NCBI GenBank assembly: GCA_002373085.1
Contig: DFJP01000042.1
Location: forward strand, 1-26,850
DNA: 26,850 nt
From: Caryophanales bacterium UBA3668
GTDB taxonomy: Bacteria; Bacillota_I; Bacilli_A; RFN20; CAG-826
Direction: 5' to 3'
Under the pieces are notes generated by a model. The model ran no database searches and was not told the origin of the DNA. It saw only the letters and a program-made list of their open reading frames with translations. The position numbers were made by a program, and so were the translations under genes. This document shows, one piece after another, positions 13,482 to 20,438 of the stretch. Every line of letters starts with the position of its first letter. Within the stretch, counting starts at the first letter, position 1.

Positions 13482-14894
13482 ATGATTTTTGACGTTGCAC
13501 CACAATGGAAATTTGATTTAACTCAATATGATGACGTATGGAAAATTCTCATTAACGTCATTTTATTACTTACCGCACTTCTTTTAGGAAATATGATTCG
13601 CAGAGTCATACCATTTTTAAGAAAGGCTTTTATTCCTAGTGCTCTTATTGGAGGTCTACTCCTATTTTTAGCGAACATATTCTCCACCAAAGTTTTTAAC
13701 TTTGACTTAATTGATATGAGAATAATGCAAATTATTACCTATCACGCCTTAGCAATAGGTTTTATTGCATTATCTTTAAAAATAGTTGAAAAAGGAAAAG
13801 AAAAAAACGGATTAAAAGTATTCCAAAACGGTTTTGTGACAGGAGCGACATATATGCTTCAAGCCGTTGTTGGACTTTTAATTGGCTTATTCTTTGTTTG
13901 GGCAGGAAACGAATTATTCTATGATGCTGGAATTCTACTTCCGTTAGGATTTGGTCAAGGACCAGGAAACGCTTTAACTTGGGATAATAATTTCACTGCT
14001 GATTATGGCTTCTTAGGCCAAGGATCAGTTGGCTTAACAATTGCGTCTTTAGGATTTGTAGTTGCTTCAATTGTTGGAGTTATCTATATCAACATCTTTA
14101 AACGTAAAGGACAAATCAAAGACGTTGAAAGAAACACTCAAAGAGATGTTAGCGAATTCGTTGATGAAAAAGATATTGAAGACAGTGAATCGGTCGATAA
14201 GTTATCAATTCAAATTGCTTTTGTTGCAGTTAGTTACGCTATCGGATTCCTCATTATGTTCTTCTTTGCCAAGCTCACAGACTGGACTGGAGTTAAATTA
14301 TTCAATGACGTTGCCTGGGGCTTTAACTTCATTTGGGGCATTATCAGTGCAACCCTTATAAAGGCTGTAGTTAAATTCTTCTATAAGAAGAAAGCTGTTA
14401 AAAGAAAATATATCAATAACTATCAAATGGACCGTATTAGTGGCTTTGCATTTGATTTAATGATTATTGCGGGTGTCGCTGCTATCGATATCGATGTAGT
14501 AAGTCAATATGCTTGGTTCATTGTTGCCTTAGCAGCAGCAGGAACTATTGTTACAGTTATCTATGTAAGGATAATGACAAAGCTATGCTTTAAAGGATTT
14601 GAACACGAAGCGTTCCTAGTTAACTTTGGAACTTTAACTGGCACCGCTAGTAATGGAGTTATTCTTCTAAGAGAAGTTGATCCTAACTATGATACTCCTG
14701 CTAGTAACATCTTCATTGCATCTCAATTCCCTGCAATGGTTGCAGTAGCTCCACTTCTACTATTACTTAATATGGGGGCTGAAACATATAACGGATGCTT
14801 AATTACCTTAGGCATCTTTACAGCCTTATTCGTGGTCTATACAACGTTCTTAGTTTTATCTACTAGAATCAAAAGAAAAGAGAAAGCTGAATAA
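13482..14894 (+). CDS. gltS: Sodium/glutamate symporter, GltS family
   Basis: A 470-residue inner-membrane carrier with about 10-12 hydrophobic segments in two inverted halves. Each half has a glycine-rich re-entrant motif: GFGQGPGNALTW near 160-171 and GTLTGTASNGVILLREVDP near 384-402. The charged cytoplasmic linker between the halves lies at about 205-240. These match the GltS (ESS) family of Na+-coupled glutamate importers; glutamate as the substrate is inferred from the family. The ATG follows the acyltransferase stop by 4 nt, and an AAGGAAG Shine-Dalgarno lies inside the end of that gene, so the two are co-transcribed. The functional link between lipid acylation and glutamate uptake is unclear. 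A terminator follows. Confidence 0.9.
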   Translation: MIFDVAPQWKFDLTQYDDVWKILINVILLLTALLLGNMIRRVIPFLRKAFIPSALIGGLLLFLANIFSTKVFNFDLIDMRIMQIITYHALAIGFIALSLKIVEKGKEKNGLKVFQNGFVTGATYMLQAVVGLLIGLFFVWAGNELFYDAGILLPLGFGQGPGNALTWDNNFTADYGFLGQGSVGLTIASLGFVVASIVGVIYINIFKRKGQIKDVERNTQRDVSEFVDEKDIEDSESVDKLSIQIAFVAVSYAIGFLIMFFFAKLTDWTGVKLFNDVAWGFNFIWGIISATLIKAVVKFFYKKKAVKRKYINNYQMDRISGFAFDLMIIAGVAAIDIDVVSQYAWFIVALAAAGTIVTVIYVRIMTKLCFKGFEHEAFLVNFGTLTGTASNGVILLREVDPNYDTPASNIFIASQFPAMVAVAPLLLLLNMGAETYNGCLITLGIFTALFVVYTTFLVLSTRIKRKEKAE

Positions 14895-14909
14895 TCACAA
14901 ACAATAATT

Positions 14910-14937
14910 AAGAGTTATTTATAACTCTTTTTTATTT
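14910..14937 (+). terminator. Terminator of acyltransferase-gltS operon
   Basis: Inverted repeat AAGAGTTAT/ATAACTCTT (14910-14918 with 14921-14929) followed by TTTTATTT. Confidence 0.85.
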
Positions 14938-14963
14938 GACCCACTTGACAGCTATTATATAAT
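14936..14963 (+). promoter_or_regulatory. Promoter of CobW-family gene
   Basis: TTGACC (14936-14941), 16-nt spacer, TATAAT (14958-14963). A second TTGACA at 14945-14950 is badly spaced for this -10 (7 nt). The leader is about 20 nt with the Shine-Dalgarno AAAGGAAG. No recognisable Zur-type palindrome is seen. Confidence 0.65.
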
Positions 14964-14989
14964 ATATAAACGAAAGGAAGTAAAAAGTT

Positions 14990-16270
14990 ATGTCAGGAAT
15001 TAAAACAGTACCTATTACTCTTATTACTGGATACCTTGGAAGTGGTAAAACCACTTTAGTAAACCATATCTTGAAAAACGCTAAAAATCATAAATGTGCA
15101 GTTATTGTTAATGACTTAGGCGAAGTCAATATCGACGCCGACTTAATTGAAAAAGAAGGTGTTGTGTCTGGAAAAGACGATAACTTAGTAGCGTTACAAA
15201 ACGGATGTATCTGCTGCACCCTTAAAAAAGATTTAATTGAACAGTTAGCAGAATTAGTTCAATCTCAAAAATTTGATCACATCATTATTGAAGCTTCTGG
15301 TATTTGTGAACCAGTGCCAATCGCTCAAACAATTTCCTTTATGGAAGAAGAATTCAATCGTCAAAATCTTCCAAAATTCTATAAATTAGACGCAATCGTC
15401 TCTGTTACAGATGTTTTAAGACTTAGAGATGAATTCGGATGTGGAGAAGTCTTTAAAGATACAGTTAGAGGTGAAGAAGATTTAGAAAATCTTGTCATCC
15501 AACAAATCGAATTCTGTGATGTCATTATCTTAAACAAAGTTAGTGACATTTCTGAAAAAGAACTCTCTAGAGTAGAAGCAGTCATCAAAGCAATTCAACC
15601 AAAAGCTAAATTAATTCACGCCGATTACTGCAAAGTTGATATTGATGATATCATCGACACAAACTTATTTGACTTTGAAAAGGCAAGTGGTTCAGCTGCG
15701 TGGATTCAAGAATTTGAAGACTGGGATAATGAAATCGATTCTGATTCTATCCACGATGACGATGATGACGATGATGATGAACATGAACATCATCACGATC
15801 ATGAGCATGAACATGAGCATGAACATGAGCATGAAGAAGGTCACCACCACCATCATCATCACCACCACGAACATGGTATCGGTGAAAACGATGATGAAGG
15901 CACCGCTGATGAATATAATGTAAATACATTCGTGTATTACCGTAGAAGACCGTTCTCAAAGGCAAAATTTGTTGAATGGGTAGAAAACAATCCACGCAAT
16001 ATTATCAGAAGCAAAGGCATTCTCTACTTTGAAGAAGATAAAGCAAATGCCTGTGTATATGAACAAGTCGGTCATCAAAAGACTTTAAATGTCACAGGAA
16101 AATGGTACAGTGAATCCCTCACCAAAAAACAACTCCAACTCTTGATAGCAGAAGATAAGAACTTCGCCCATGACTGGGATCCAAAATGGGGAGATAAATT
16201 AATCAAACTTGTCTTTATCGGTCAAAACTTAGATAAAGATGGTATTAAAAAAGAACTTGATCAAATATAA
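14990..16270 (+). CDS. CobW/COG0523 GTP-dependent metal chaperone with His/Asp-rich linker
   Basis: A 426-residue G3E-family GTPase. Walker A GYLGSGKT is at 14-22, the family metal-binding CxCC motif (C73, C75, C76 in NGCICCTL), Walker B IIEASG at about 99-104, and the guanine-specificity motif NKVS at 182-185. A CobW C-terminal domain occupies about 310-426. Between them, residues 255-295 hold 21 histidines and a run of eight aspartates, a probable metal store or sensor. COG0523 proteins deliver zinc or another metal to client enzymes using GTP. The client is unknown, since no metalloenzyme is in an operon with it. It has its own promoter, Shine-Dalgarno and terminator. Confidence 0.93.
   Translation: MSGIKTVPITLITGYLGSGKTTLVNHILKNAKNHKCAVIVNDLGEVNIDADLIEKEGVVSGKDDNLVALQNGCICCTLKKDLIEQLAELVQSQKFDHIIIEASGICEPVPIAQTISFMEEEFNRQNLPKFYKLDAIVSVTDVLRLRDEFGCGEVFKDTVRGEEDLENLVIQQIEFCDVIILNKVSDISEKELSRVEAVIKAIQPKAKLIHADYCKVDIDDIIDTNLFDFEKASGSAAWIQEFEDWDNEIDSDSIHDDDDDDDDEHEHHHDHEHEHEHEHEHEEGHHHHHHHHHEHGIGENDDEGTADEYNVNTFVYYRRRPFSKAKFVEWVENNPRNIIRSKGILYFEEDKANACVYEQVGHQKTLNVTGKWYSESLTKKQLQLLIAEDKNFAHDWDPKWGDKLIKLVFIGQNLDKDGIKKELDQI
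15800..15835 (+). repeat. Three tandem 12-bp repeats in the His-rich linker
   Basis: CATGAGCATGAA occurs three times head to tail at 15800-15811, 15812-15823 and 15824-15835, coding alternating His-Glu. Such repeats can expand or contract by slippage, so linker length may vary between strains. Confidence 0.85.
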
Positions 16271-16284
16271 AATGCAAACAAAAA

Positions 16285-16309
16285 GAACGGTTTAGCACCG
16301 TTCTTTTTC
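16285..16309. terminator. Terminator between CobW-family gene and yitT-like gene
   Basis: Stem GAACGGT/ACCGTTC (16285-16291 with 16297-16303), loop TTAGC, then TTTTTC on the plus strand. The A-rich flank gives Ts on the minus strand, so it may serve both convergent genes. Confidence 0.85.
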
Positions 16310-16320
16310 TTATACTACAA

Positions 16321-17355
16321 TTATTCCACAGGTTTAATGAAGAAGTTACCGTAAGTTTGAATTAAAGATGTAACGGTAATAAAGGCGTGTTCATCAACCT
16401 TTCTAACAAGATTAATAACCTTTTTAGATTCGTTAGATGAAACAACCATATAGAGGATATTTTTATCAGCGTGAGAGTATCCGCCCATACCTTTTACGAT
16501 AGTTGTTGAATGTGGGAAATTCGCAATAAGAACGTGTTCTAAACCCTCAACAGAAGTGATAATTTGGATTTGAACTTTCTTATTTCTAATATTAATAACA
16601 TCAACAACAAGCATAACCACTAATAAGTAGAAGGCACCATACATAAAGTTAAGTAAAGCTACGTTCATATGATTGCCTTTATTAATGGCAATTGTTAAGC
16701 AAGTAAAGATAAAGATAATGCAGCTATTAATTGCAGTCGCGTATTTACCTACACTTGTTGATTTTCTAAGTGAGAAATAATAGGAGAAAACATCAATTCC
16801 CCCACATGATATTTCATGCTTAAAGGCCATCGCGGATGAGAAGCCAATCGCAATGCCTCCGAACACAACACGGGTAAGGTGCTCGCCCTCGAGTGCTTCT
16901 GCGATTTGACTTGCGAGTGGGAAGTCAAACTTTAATCCAAAGAAATTGCCTCCGAAAATTTGAATGAAGATGGATGATAATCCAACATTGATAAGTGAGA
17001 GAATGGCGAATTTCTTTCCAATTGCAAAATATGCAAAAGTTAAAATTGGGATATTAAGTGCAAAATAGCAGATTGATTGAAGTGTGTATTGATCAATCTT
17101 GCCACCACATAATGTAATGATTAAATAAATGACTTGGGAAATGCCACCAACACCACCAGTAATGATTGAAGAACCTTCAATAGAAGTATGGTCTTCTGCA
17201 AATGGAGTGATAAAGCAATAGAATGCAAAGGCATAGAACATCGCTGTAAAGGCAGCAACAAAAACACCTTTAGCGGTATGTAAGCCTTCTTTGAGGTTGA
17301 TATGATCGTAGAAATAATTGTTAATTTTTCTTTTTAAGTTACGAATTTTTCCCAT
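16321..17355 (-). CDS. YitT-family membrane protein
   Basis: A 344-residue protein with the YitT arrangement: about six hydrophobic segments over residues 25-240, then a soluble C-terminal DUF2179-type domain of about 80 residues. Typical motifs include ITGGVGGISQVIYL after the first segment and SCGGIDVFSYYFS in the middle. YitT proteins are widespread in Bacillota; their transport or regulatory role is not established. The frame extends to a TTG at 17394, but I prefer the ATG at 17355, which begins MGKIRNLKRK with the usual basic N-terminus. Neither start has a clear Shine-Dalgarno. A TATAAA on the minus strand about 19 nt upstream of the ATG could be the -10. Start confidence is modest. Confidence 0.85.
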   Translation of the reverse strand: MGKIRNLKRKINNYFYDHINLKEGLHTAKGVFVAAFTAMFYAFAFYCFITPFAEDHTSIEGSSIITGGVGGISQVIYLIITLCGGKIDQYTLQSICYFALNIPILTFAYFAIGKKFAILSLINVGLSSIFIQIFGGNFFGLKFDFPLASQIAEALEGEHLTRVVFGGIAIGFSSAMAFKHEISCGGIDVFSYYFSLRKSTSVGKYATAINSCIIFIFTCLTIAINKGNHMNVALLNFMYGAFYLLVVMLVVDVINIRNKKVQIQIITSVEGLEHVLIANFPHSTTIVKGMGGYSHADKNILYMVVSSNESKKVINLVRKVDEHAFITVTSLIQTYGNFFIKPVE

Positions 17356-17482
17356 AACAAATTTCAAAATGTATTTTATACATGACACCTTCAAAATACA
17401 ATAAGGAGTTGTTTTTCGGTTATAAAATTTTATTTAATTTCTTTTAGAAATTAATTTTTGTACAAATTTCCTTATTATTTTA

Positions 17483-17511
17483 TTGAAAATAACTATCGTA
17501 AATGATATTAT
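17483..17511 (+). promoter_or_regulatory. Promoter of thioredoxin-like gene
   Basis: TTGAAA (17483-17488), exact 17-nt spacer, TATTAT (17506-17511). The leader is about 30 nt with the Shine-Dalgarno AGGAGG some 11 nt before the ATG at 17549. An inverted repeat GTAAAT-N6-ATTTAC (17498-17515) covers the -10 box and could be an operator. Confidence 0.7.
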
Positions 17512-17548
17512 TTACCTGCTATATGTTATATAGGAGGCAAAATTTATC

Positions 17549-18385
17549 ATGAAAATCTTAAGAGCTATTGGAGCATTCTTCGCTAAAATCGGTAGATGGA
17601 TTGCTAATACAGCATGGATTCAACCATTATTAATTGTTGGTGGTATCTTCGCCGTTATCTTCTCAATTCCATATATCAAAACCGCTATCGAAAATGCTCA
17701 AATCGATAATACTGACTATGACTACCTTTATTATAAAGATCACTCACTTGATTTGAACGAAGGTGGCAAGGCAGAAAAATTATTCTCTTATCTTGATGCT
17801 AAAGACTACGAAAATATCAATAAAGAGTTTGGTACTAAATTCTTCTTCACATTCGCACAAGAAAATTGCGCAGATTGCAAGAGCGCAGTCGCAGCATTTA
17901 AAAATTTTGCTTCAAACTTTAAAACATGGGAACTTGACCACGAATTCAAGTTATATTCAATCTTAGTCGATGTTAAAGATGACAATGATGATAAAGTCTA
18001 TCTTGCTAAAAAGATTGTTAAAGAAAACACTCAATTCTTAAACGAACTCACCACTGCTTATGGTGAAGAAACAACAAGCACAGAATATGCTCTTTACAAA
18101 AATAAAGAGTCCATTAAGTCAACTTACACAAAGAACATGAAAGACTTATCCGATGCCATGTTAGAAACAAGCTCTGGTCTTACTACACCAATGACATTCT
18201 TATATGACTACGATAAAGTTCAAGCAGATGCAAACTATCATAATGCTAACTGCATTACTGCTGTCTTATTCAACACCGATGCTCTTGTCGAAGACAATCA
18301 ACCAAAGAACGAAGTTACTAAAGCACAAGTTCTTAGAGATTGCTGGAGCTATCAAACATTATTCGATCCAGAATATAACAAATAA
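17549..18385 (+). CDS. Membrane-anchored thioredoxin-like protein
   Basis: A 278-residue protein with a basic N-terminus and one membrane helix at about 26-45 (PLLIVGGIFAVIFSIPYI). The rest is a mainly acidic extracytoplasmic domain. A CxxC pair (C107, C110 in ENCADCKSA) begins a helix after the hydrophobic strand KFFFTFA, as in thioredoxins. TTPMTFLYD at 212-220 has the threonine-proline expected of the cis-proline loop. Between them lies an enlarged helical insertion (about 145-205). It probably acts in disulfide reduction or exchange outside the membrane. I see no closer family. Two more cysteines lie near the C-terminus. It is monocistronic, with a good promoter, a strong Shine-Dalgarno and a terminator. 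Confidence 0.72.
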   Translation: MKILRAIGAFFAKIGRWIANTAWIQPLLIVGGIFAVIFSIPYIKTAIENAQIDNTDYDYLYYKDHSLDLNEGGKAEKLFSYLDAKDYENINKEFGTKFFFTFAQENCADCKSAVAAFKNFASNFKTWELDHEFKLYSILVDVKDDNDDKVYLAKKIVKENTQFLNELTTAYGEETTSTEYALYKNKESIKSTYTKNMKDLSDAMLETSSGLTTPMTFLYDYDKVQADANYHNANCITAVLFNTDALVEDNQPKNEVTKAQVLRDCWSYQTLFDPEYNK

Positions 18386-18400
18386 GTTTATTTGCAAAAT

Positions 18401-18429
18401 AAAAGCTATCCGGTTGGATAGCTTTTTTT
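18401..18429. terminator. Terminator between thioredoxin-like gene and coaD
   Basis: An 11-bp stem AAAAGCTATCC/GGATAGCTTTT (18401-18411 with 18416-18426), loop GGTT, then further Ts. The convergent coaD operon ends 10 bp away and may use it too. Confidence 0.9.
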
Positions 18430-18435
18430 GTTGAA

Positions 18436-18906
18436 TCATTTATTTAACAATCTCTTATTAACACTTTCAGGAACTAATTTAGAAACATCAACACCACTTC
18501 TTGCTAGTTCCATAATTCCACTTGAGGAAATAAATGATTTATCACCTCTAGCCATGAAGAACACCATATCAATTGATTCATCAACATATTCGTTGGCGCT
18601 GGCTAATTGGAATTCATATTCGAAGTCTGTTACCGCTCTTAAGCCTCTAATAAGATGGTTGGCATTATGCTTTTTAGCGTATTCAACGGTAAGGCCTTCA
18701 TAGAAATCAACAGTTACACCTTTCATTCCCTTAGTGGCGTCTTTAATCATCTCAACTCTTTCTTCTGGGGAGAAATTGAATTTCTTTCTTGGATTAACCG
18801 CGACTAAGACAATGATTTCATCAAACACCTCTAGAGCTCTTTTAAGAACATCTAAGTGTCCATTAGTAATTGGGTCAAAACTTCCTGGATATATTGCTTT
18901 TTTCAT
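18436..18906 (-). CDS. coaD: Phosphopantetheine adenylyltransferase
   Basis: A 156-residue enzyme of normal length that transfers AMP from ATP to 4'-phosphopantetheine, giving dephospho-CoA. The nucleotidyltransferase motif is at 7-17 (PGSFDPITNGH, catalytic H17). RGLRAVTDFEYE lies near 88-99, and the C-terminal FISSSGIMELA near 124-134 matches the ISSS[TG] motif. It is the last gene of a ylbF-rsmD-coaD operon, 8 bp after rsmD, with AAGGAA overlapping the end of rsmD as a weak, distant Shine-Dalgarno. The rsmD-coaD order is widely conserved in bacteria. Confidence 0.96.
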   Translation of the reverse strand: MKKAIYPGSFDPITNGHLDVLKRALEVFDEIIVLVAVNPRKKFNFSPEERVEMIKDATKGMKGVTVDFYEGLTVEYAKKHNANHLIRGLRAVTDFEYEFQLASANEYVDESIDMVFFMARGDKSFISSSGIMELARSGVDVSKLVPESVNKRLLNK

Positions 18907-18914
18907 CTTTGTTT

Positions 18915-19463
18915 TTATTTCCTTAATACAATAATCTTGATTTCACCATAATGATACTCTTTTATTTTTACATCCCAAAGAGGATTAATCTCGATATCTC
19001 TTTTTGTTTCGATGGCAAGAATACCTTGCTCCGCTAATAAAGAGTTATCAAAGATATTATTAAGAGCGATTTCATATCGATCAGATTCATAAGGTGGATC
19101 AAGATAAATAATGTCAAATTGTCTTCCTTCGTTTTTAAATTTTGCTAAGGCAACTTCATCCATCATTTTTAGAATCTCTGCCTTGTCATTTATGTGAAGT
19201 GAATCGATATTTTTCCTTACATATGAGATAGATTCATTATTCATATCTACAAAAGTAGAATATCTTGCTCCTCTAGAGATGGCCTCTATTCCCATAGATC
19301 CACATCCAGCGTATAAATCTAAAAACGATTTTCCTTCAATATCTCCAAGCGAAGAAAAGAAAGCTTCTCTTATACGATCTTTGGTTGGCCTAATATTTGC
19401 ATTATTTTCTGGATAAAGAAGATTACGATGACGATACTCTCCGGCAATAACTCTCATTGGCAT
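18915..19463 (-). CDS. rsmD: 16S rRNA (guanine-966-N2)-methyltransferase
   Basis: A 182-residue SAM-dependent methyltransferase that modifies G966 of 16S rRNA during 30S assembly. Motifs in order: MRVIAGEYRHRNL at the N-terminus, RPTKDRIREAFFSSL (about 26-40), SAM motif I DLYAGCGSMGIEA (about 48-60), and the catalytic DPPY motif near 122-125. The length is normal. The ATG overlaps the stop codon of the upstream gene (TAATG), so translation is coupled; a second ATG two codons later begins the more typical MRVIAG. Confidence 0.95.
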   Translation of the reverse strand: MPMRVIAGEYRHRNLLYPENNANIRPTKDRIREAFFSSLGDIEGKSFLDLYAGCGSMGIEAISRGARYSTFVDMNNESISYVRKNIDSLHINDKAEILKMMDEVALAKFKNEGRQFDIIYLDPPYESDRYEIALNNIFDNSLLAEQGILAIETKRDIEINPLWDVKIKEYHYGEIKIIVLRK

Positions 19464-19813
19464 TAGCAGTGTTCTCCTTTGAAATCATCTAATAATATAT
19501 TATTTATTTGTAAATATAAGTCTCTGACCTTGGCATAAACCTCAAGATATTGTTTCACTAATGGGTGATTATTAAGATTTTCTTTTGCTTTCTTTAATTC
19601 TTTAAGTGATTCTTTGGTAATATCACTATCATCACCATATAAATCTTTATTGGAAATATATTTTTCTAAAGCATCATCTTTTTTGTTTGATAAAACATAA
19701 ACTTCATAACTATCATCAAGCTCTTTTTCTAGTTTATTTAAGAGCTTAACTTCTTCTTTGTTATTAAGTTCTTCATTTATTGATTTGCTCAAGGAATATA
19801 TTTTCTCGTTCAT
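19463..19813 (-). CDS. ylbF: YlbF-family protein
   Basis: A 116-residue, wholly helical, charged protein, the usual shape of the YlbF/YmcA family. Its C-terminal third (NHPLVKQYLEVYAKVRDLYLQINNIL) fits the family's conserved helix. Context supports the call: in Bacillus the order is ylbF-ylbG-rsmD-coaD, and here ylbF-rsmD-coaD is kept without ylbG. In Bacillus YlbF forms a complex with YmcA and YaaT that directs RNase Y cleavage of certain mRNAs; whether that complex exists here is unknown. The start at 19813 is chosen because TATAAT lies 7 nt upstream; the frame runs to 19837, but that would cross the promoter. Confidence 0.75.
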   Translation of the reverse strand: MNEKIYSLSKSINEELNNKEEVKLLNKLEKELDDSYEVYVLSNKKDDALEKYISNKDLYGDDSDITKESLKELKKAKENLNNHPLVKQYLEVYAKVRDLYLQINNILLDDFKGEHC

Positions 19814-19820
19814 CTTTTTT

Positions 19821-19860
19821 ATTATACAAGTTTGCAAAGCAAAAATATATCACTTATACT
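19821..19860. promoter_or_regulatory. Divergent promoters of ylbF operon and def
   Basis: Minus strand: TATAAT (19826-19821), 7 nt before the ylbF ATG at 19813, with no clear -35. Plus strand: TTGCAA (19832-19837), 17-nt spacer, TATACT (19855-19860), 7 nt before the def ATG at 19868. Both mRNAs should be leaderless. Confidence 0.6.
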
Positions 19861-19867
19861 TATATCT

Positions 19868-20410
19868 ATGAAAATCAAATTAGTTAAAGACAGTAATCCA
19901 ATCATGAGAAAGAGGTCTCTCCCAGTAGAGTTACCTCTATCAAAAGAAGATAAAAAACTTCTTGATGATATGCTTTTATATTTAAAGAAATCTCAAGATC
20001 CAGAATACGCTCAAAAGCACAACATCAGAGAAGGCGTTGGCTTAGCCGCTATTCAAACCGGACAACTTAAAAGAATGTTTGTTGTATATTTTAATCAAGG
20101 CGATGAATTAGTTGAACATCAACTAGTAAATCCAAGAATTATTGAATCGTCAATTAGGAAATGCGCTCTTGAAAATGGAGAAGGCTGCCTAAGCGTTGAT
20201 GAAGAACATCATGGATTAGTCCACCGTTCCTATCGCATTAAAATGGAAGCATATGACGCACTCAAAGACAAAAACATCTTAATTGACGCGAGAGGATTTA
20301 AAGCAATAGTCCTTCAACACGAATTCGATCATCTTAATGGAGTGTTCTTCTACGATCATATCGATCCGAAGAATCCTGATAAACAACTTCTAAACGAAGA
20401 ATTAATTTAA
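19868..20410 (+). CDS. def: Peptide deformylase
   Basis: A 180-residue metalloenzyme that removes the formyl group from the initiator methionine of new proteins. All three family motifs are present: GVGLAAIQ (56-63), EGCLS (105-109, metal ligand C107) and HEFDH (151-155, two metal-ligand histidines and catalytic E152). The insertion before motif I and the length fit the type 2 enzymes of Bacillota. The start at 19868 is chosen over 19832 because the promoter -10 lies 7 nt upstream and 19832 would fall within the promoter. It is monocistronic. Confidence 0.96.
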   Translation: MKIKLVKDSNPIMRKRSLPVELPLSKEDKKLLDDMLLYLKKSQDPEYAQKHNIREGVGLAAIQTGQLKRMFVVYFNQGDELVEHQLVNPRIIESSIRKCALENGEGCLSVDEEHHGLVHRSYRIKMEAYDALKDKNILIDARGFKAIVLQHEFDHLNGVFFYDHIDPKNPDKQLLNEELI

Positions 20411-20438
20411 AAAGAGACTTCATAGTCTCTTTTATTTT
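20410..20438. terminator. Bidirectional terminator between def and serine hydrolase gene
   Basis: A 10-bp stem AAAAGAGACT/AGTCTCTTTT (20410-20419 with 20424-20433), loop TCAT, with Ts on the plus strand and As on the other side. It begins at the def stop codon. Confidence 0.85.

Noticed and set aside
14945..14950. Perfect TTGACA as the -35 of the CobW-family gene
   Set aside because: It is only 7 nt from the perfect TATAAT and 14 nt from the next TATAAA; TTGACC at 14936 has a proper 16-nt spacer.
15752..15878. The linker repeat as a CRISPR-like or regulatory repeat array
   Set aside because: The repeats are 12 bp, contiguous without spacers and in frame within the coding sequence.
15636..15995. 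Several open frames on both strands over the CobW-family linker
   Set aside because: They are low-complexity Met/Thr/Val-rich or His-rich by-products of the His/Asp codon repeat in other frames.
17356..17394. TTG start of the YitT-family gene at 17394
   Set aside because: No Shine-Dalgarno and no family-like residues in the extension; the ATG at 17355 begins a basic N-terminus.
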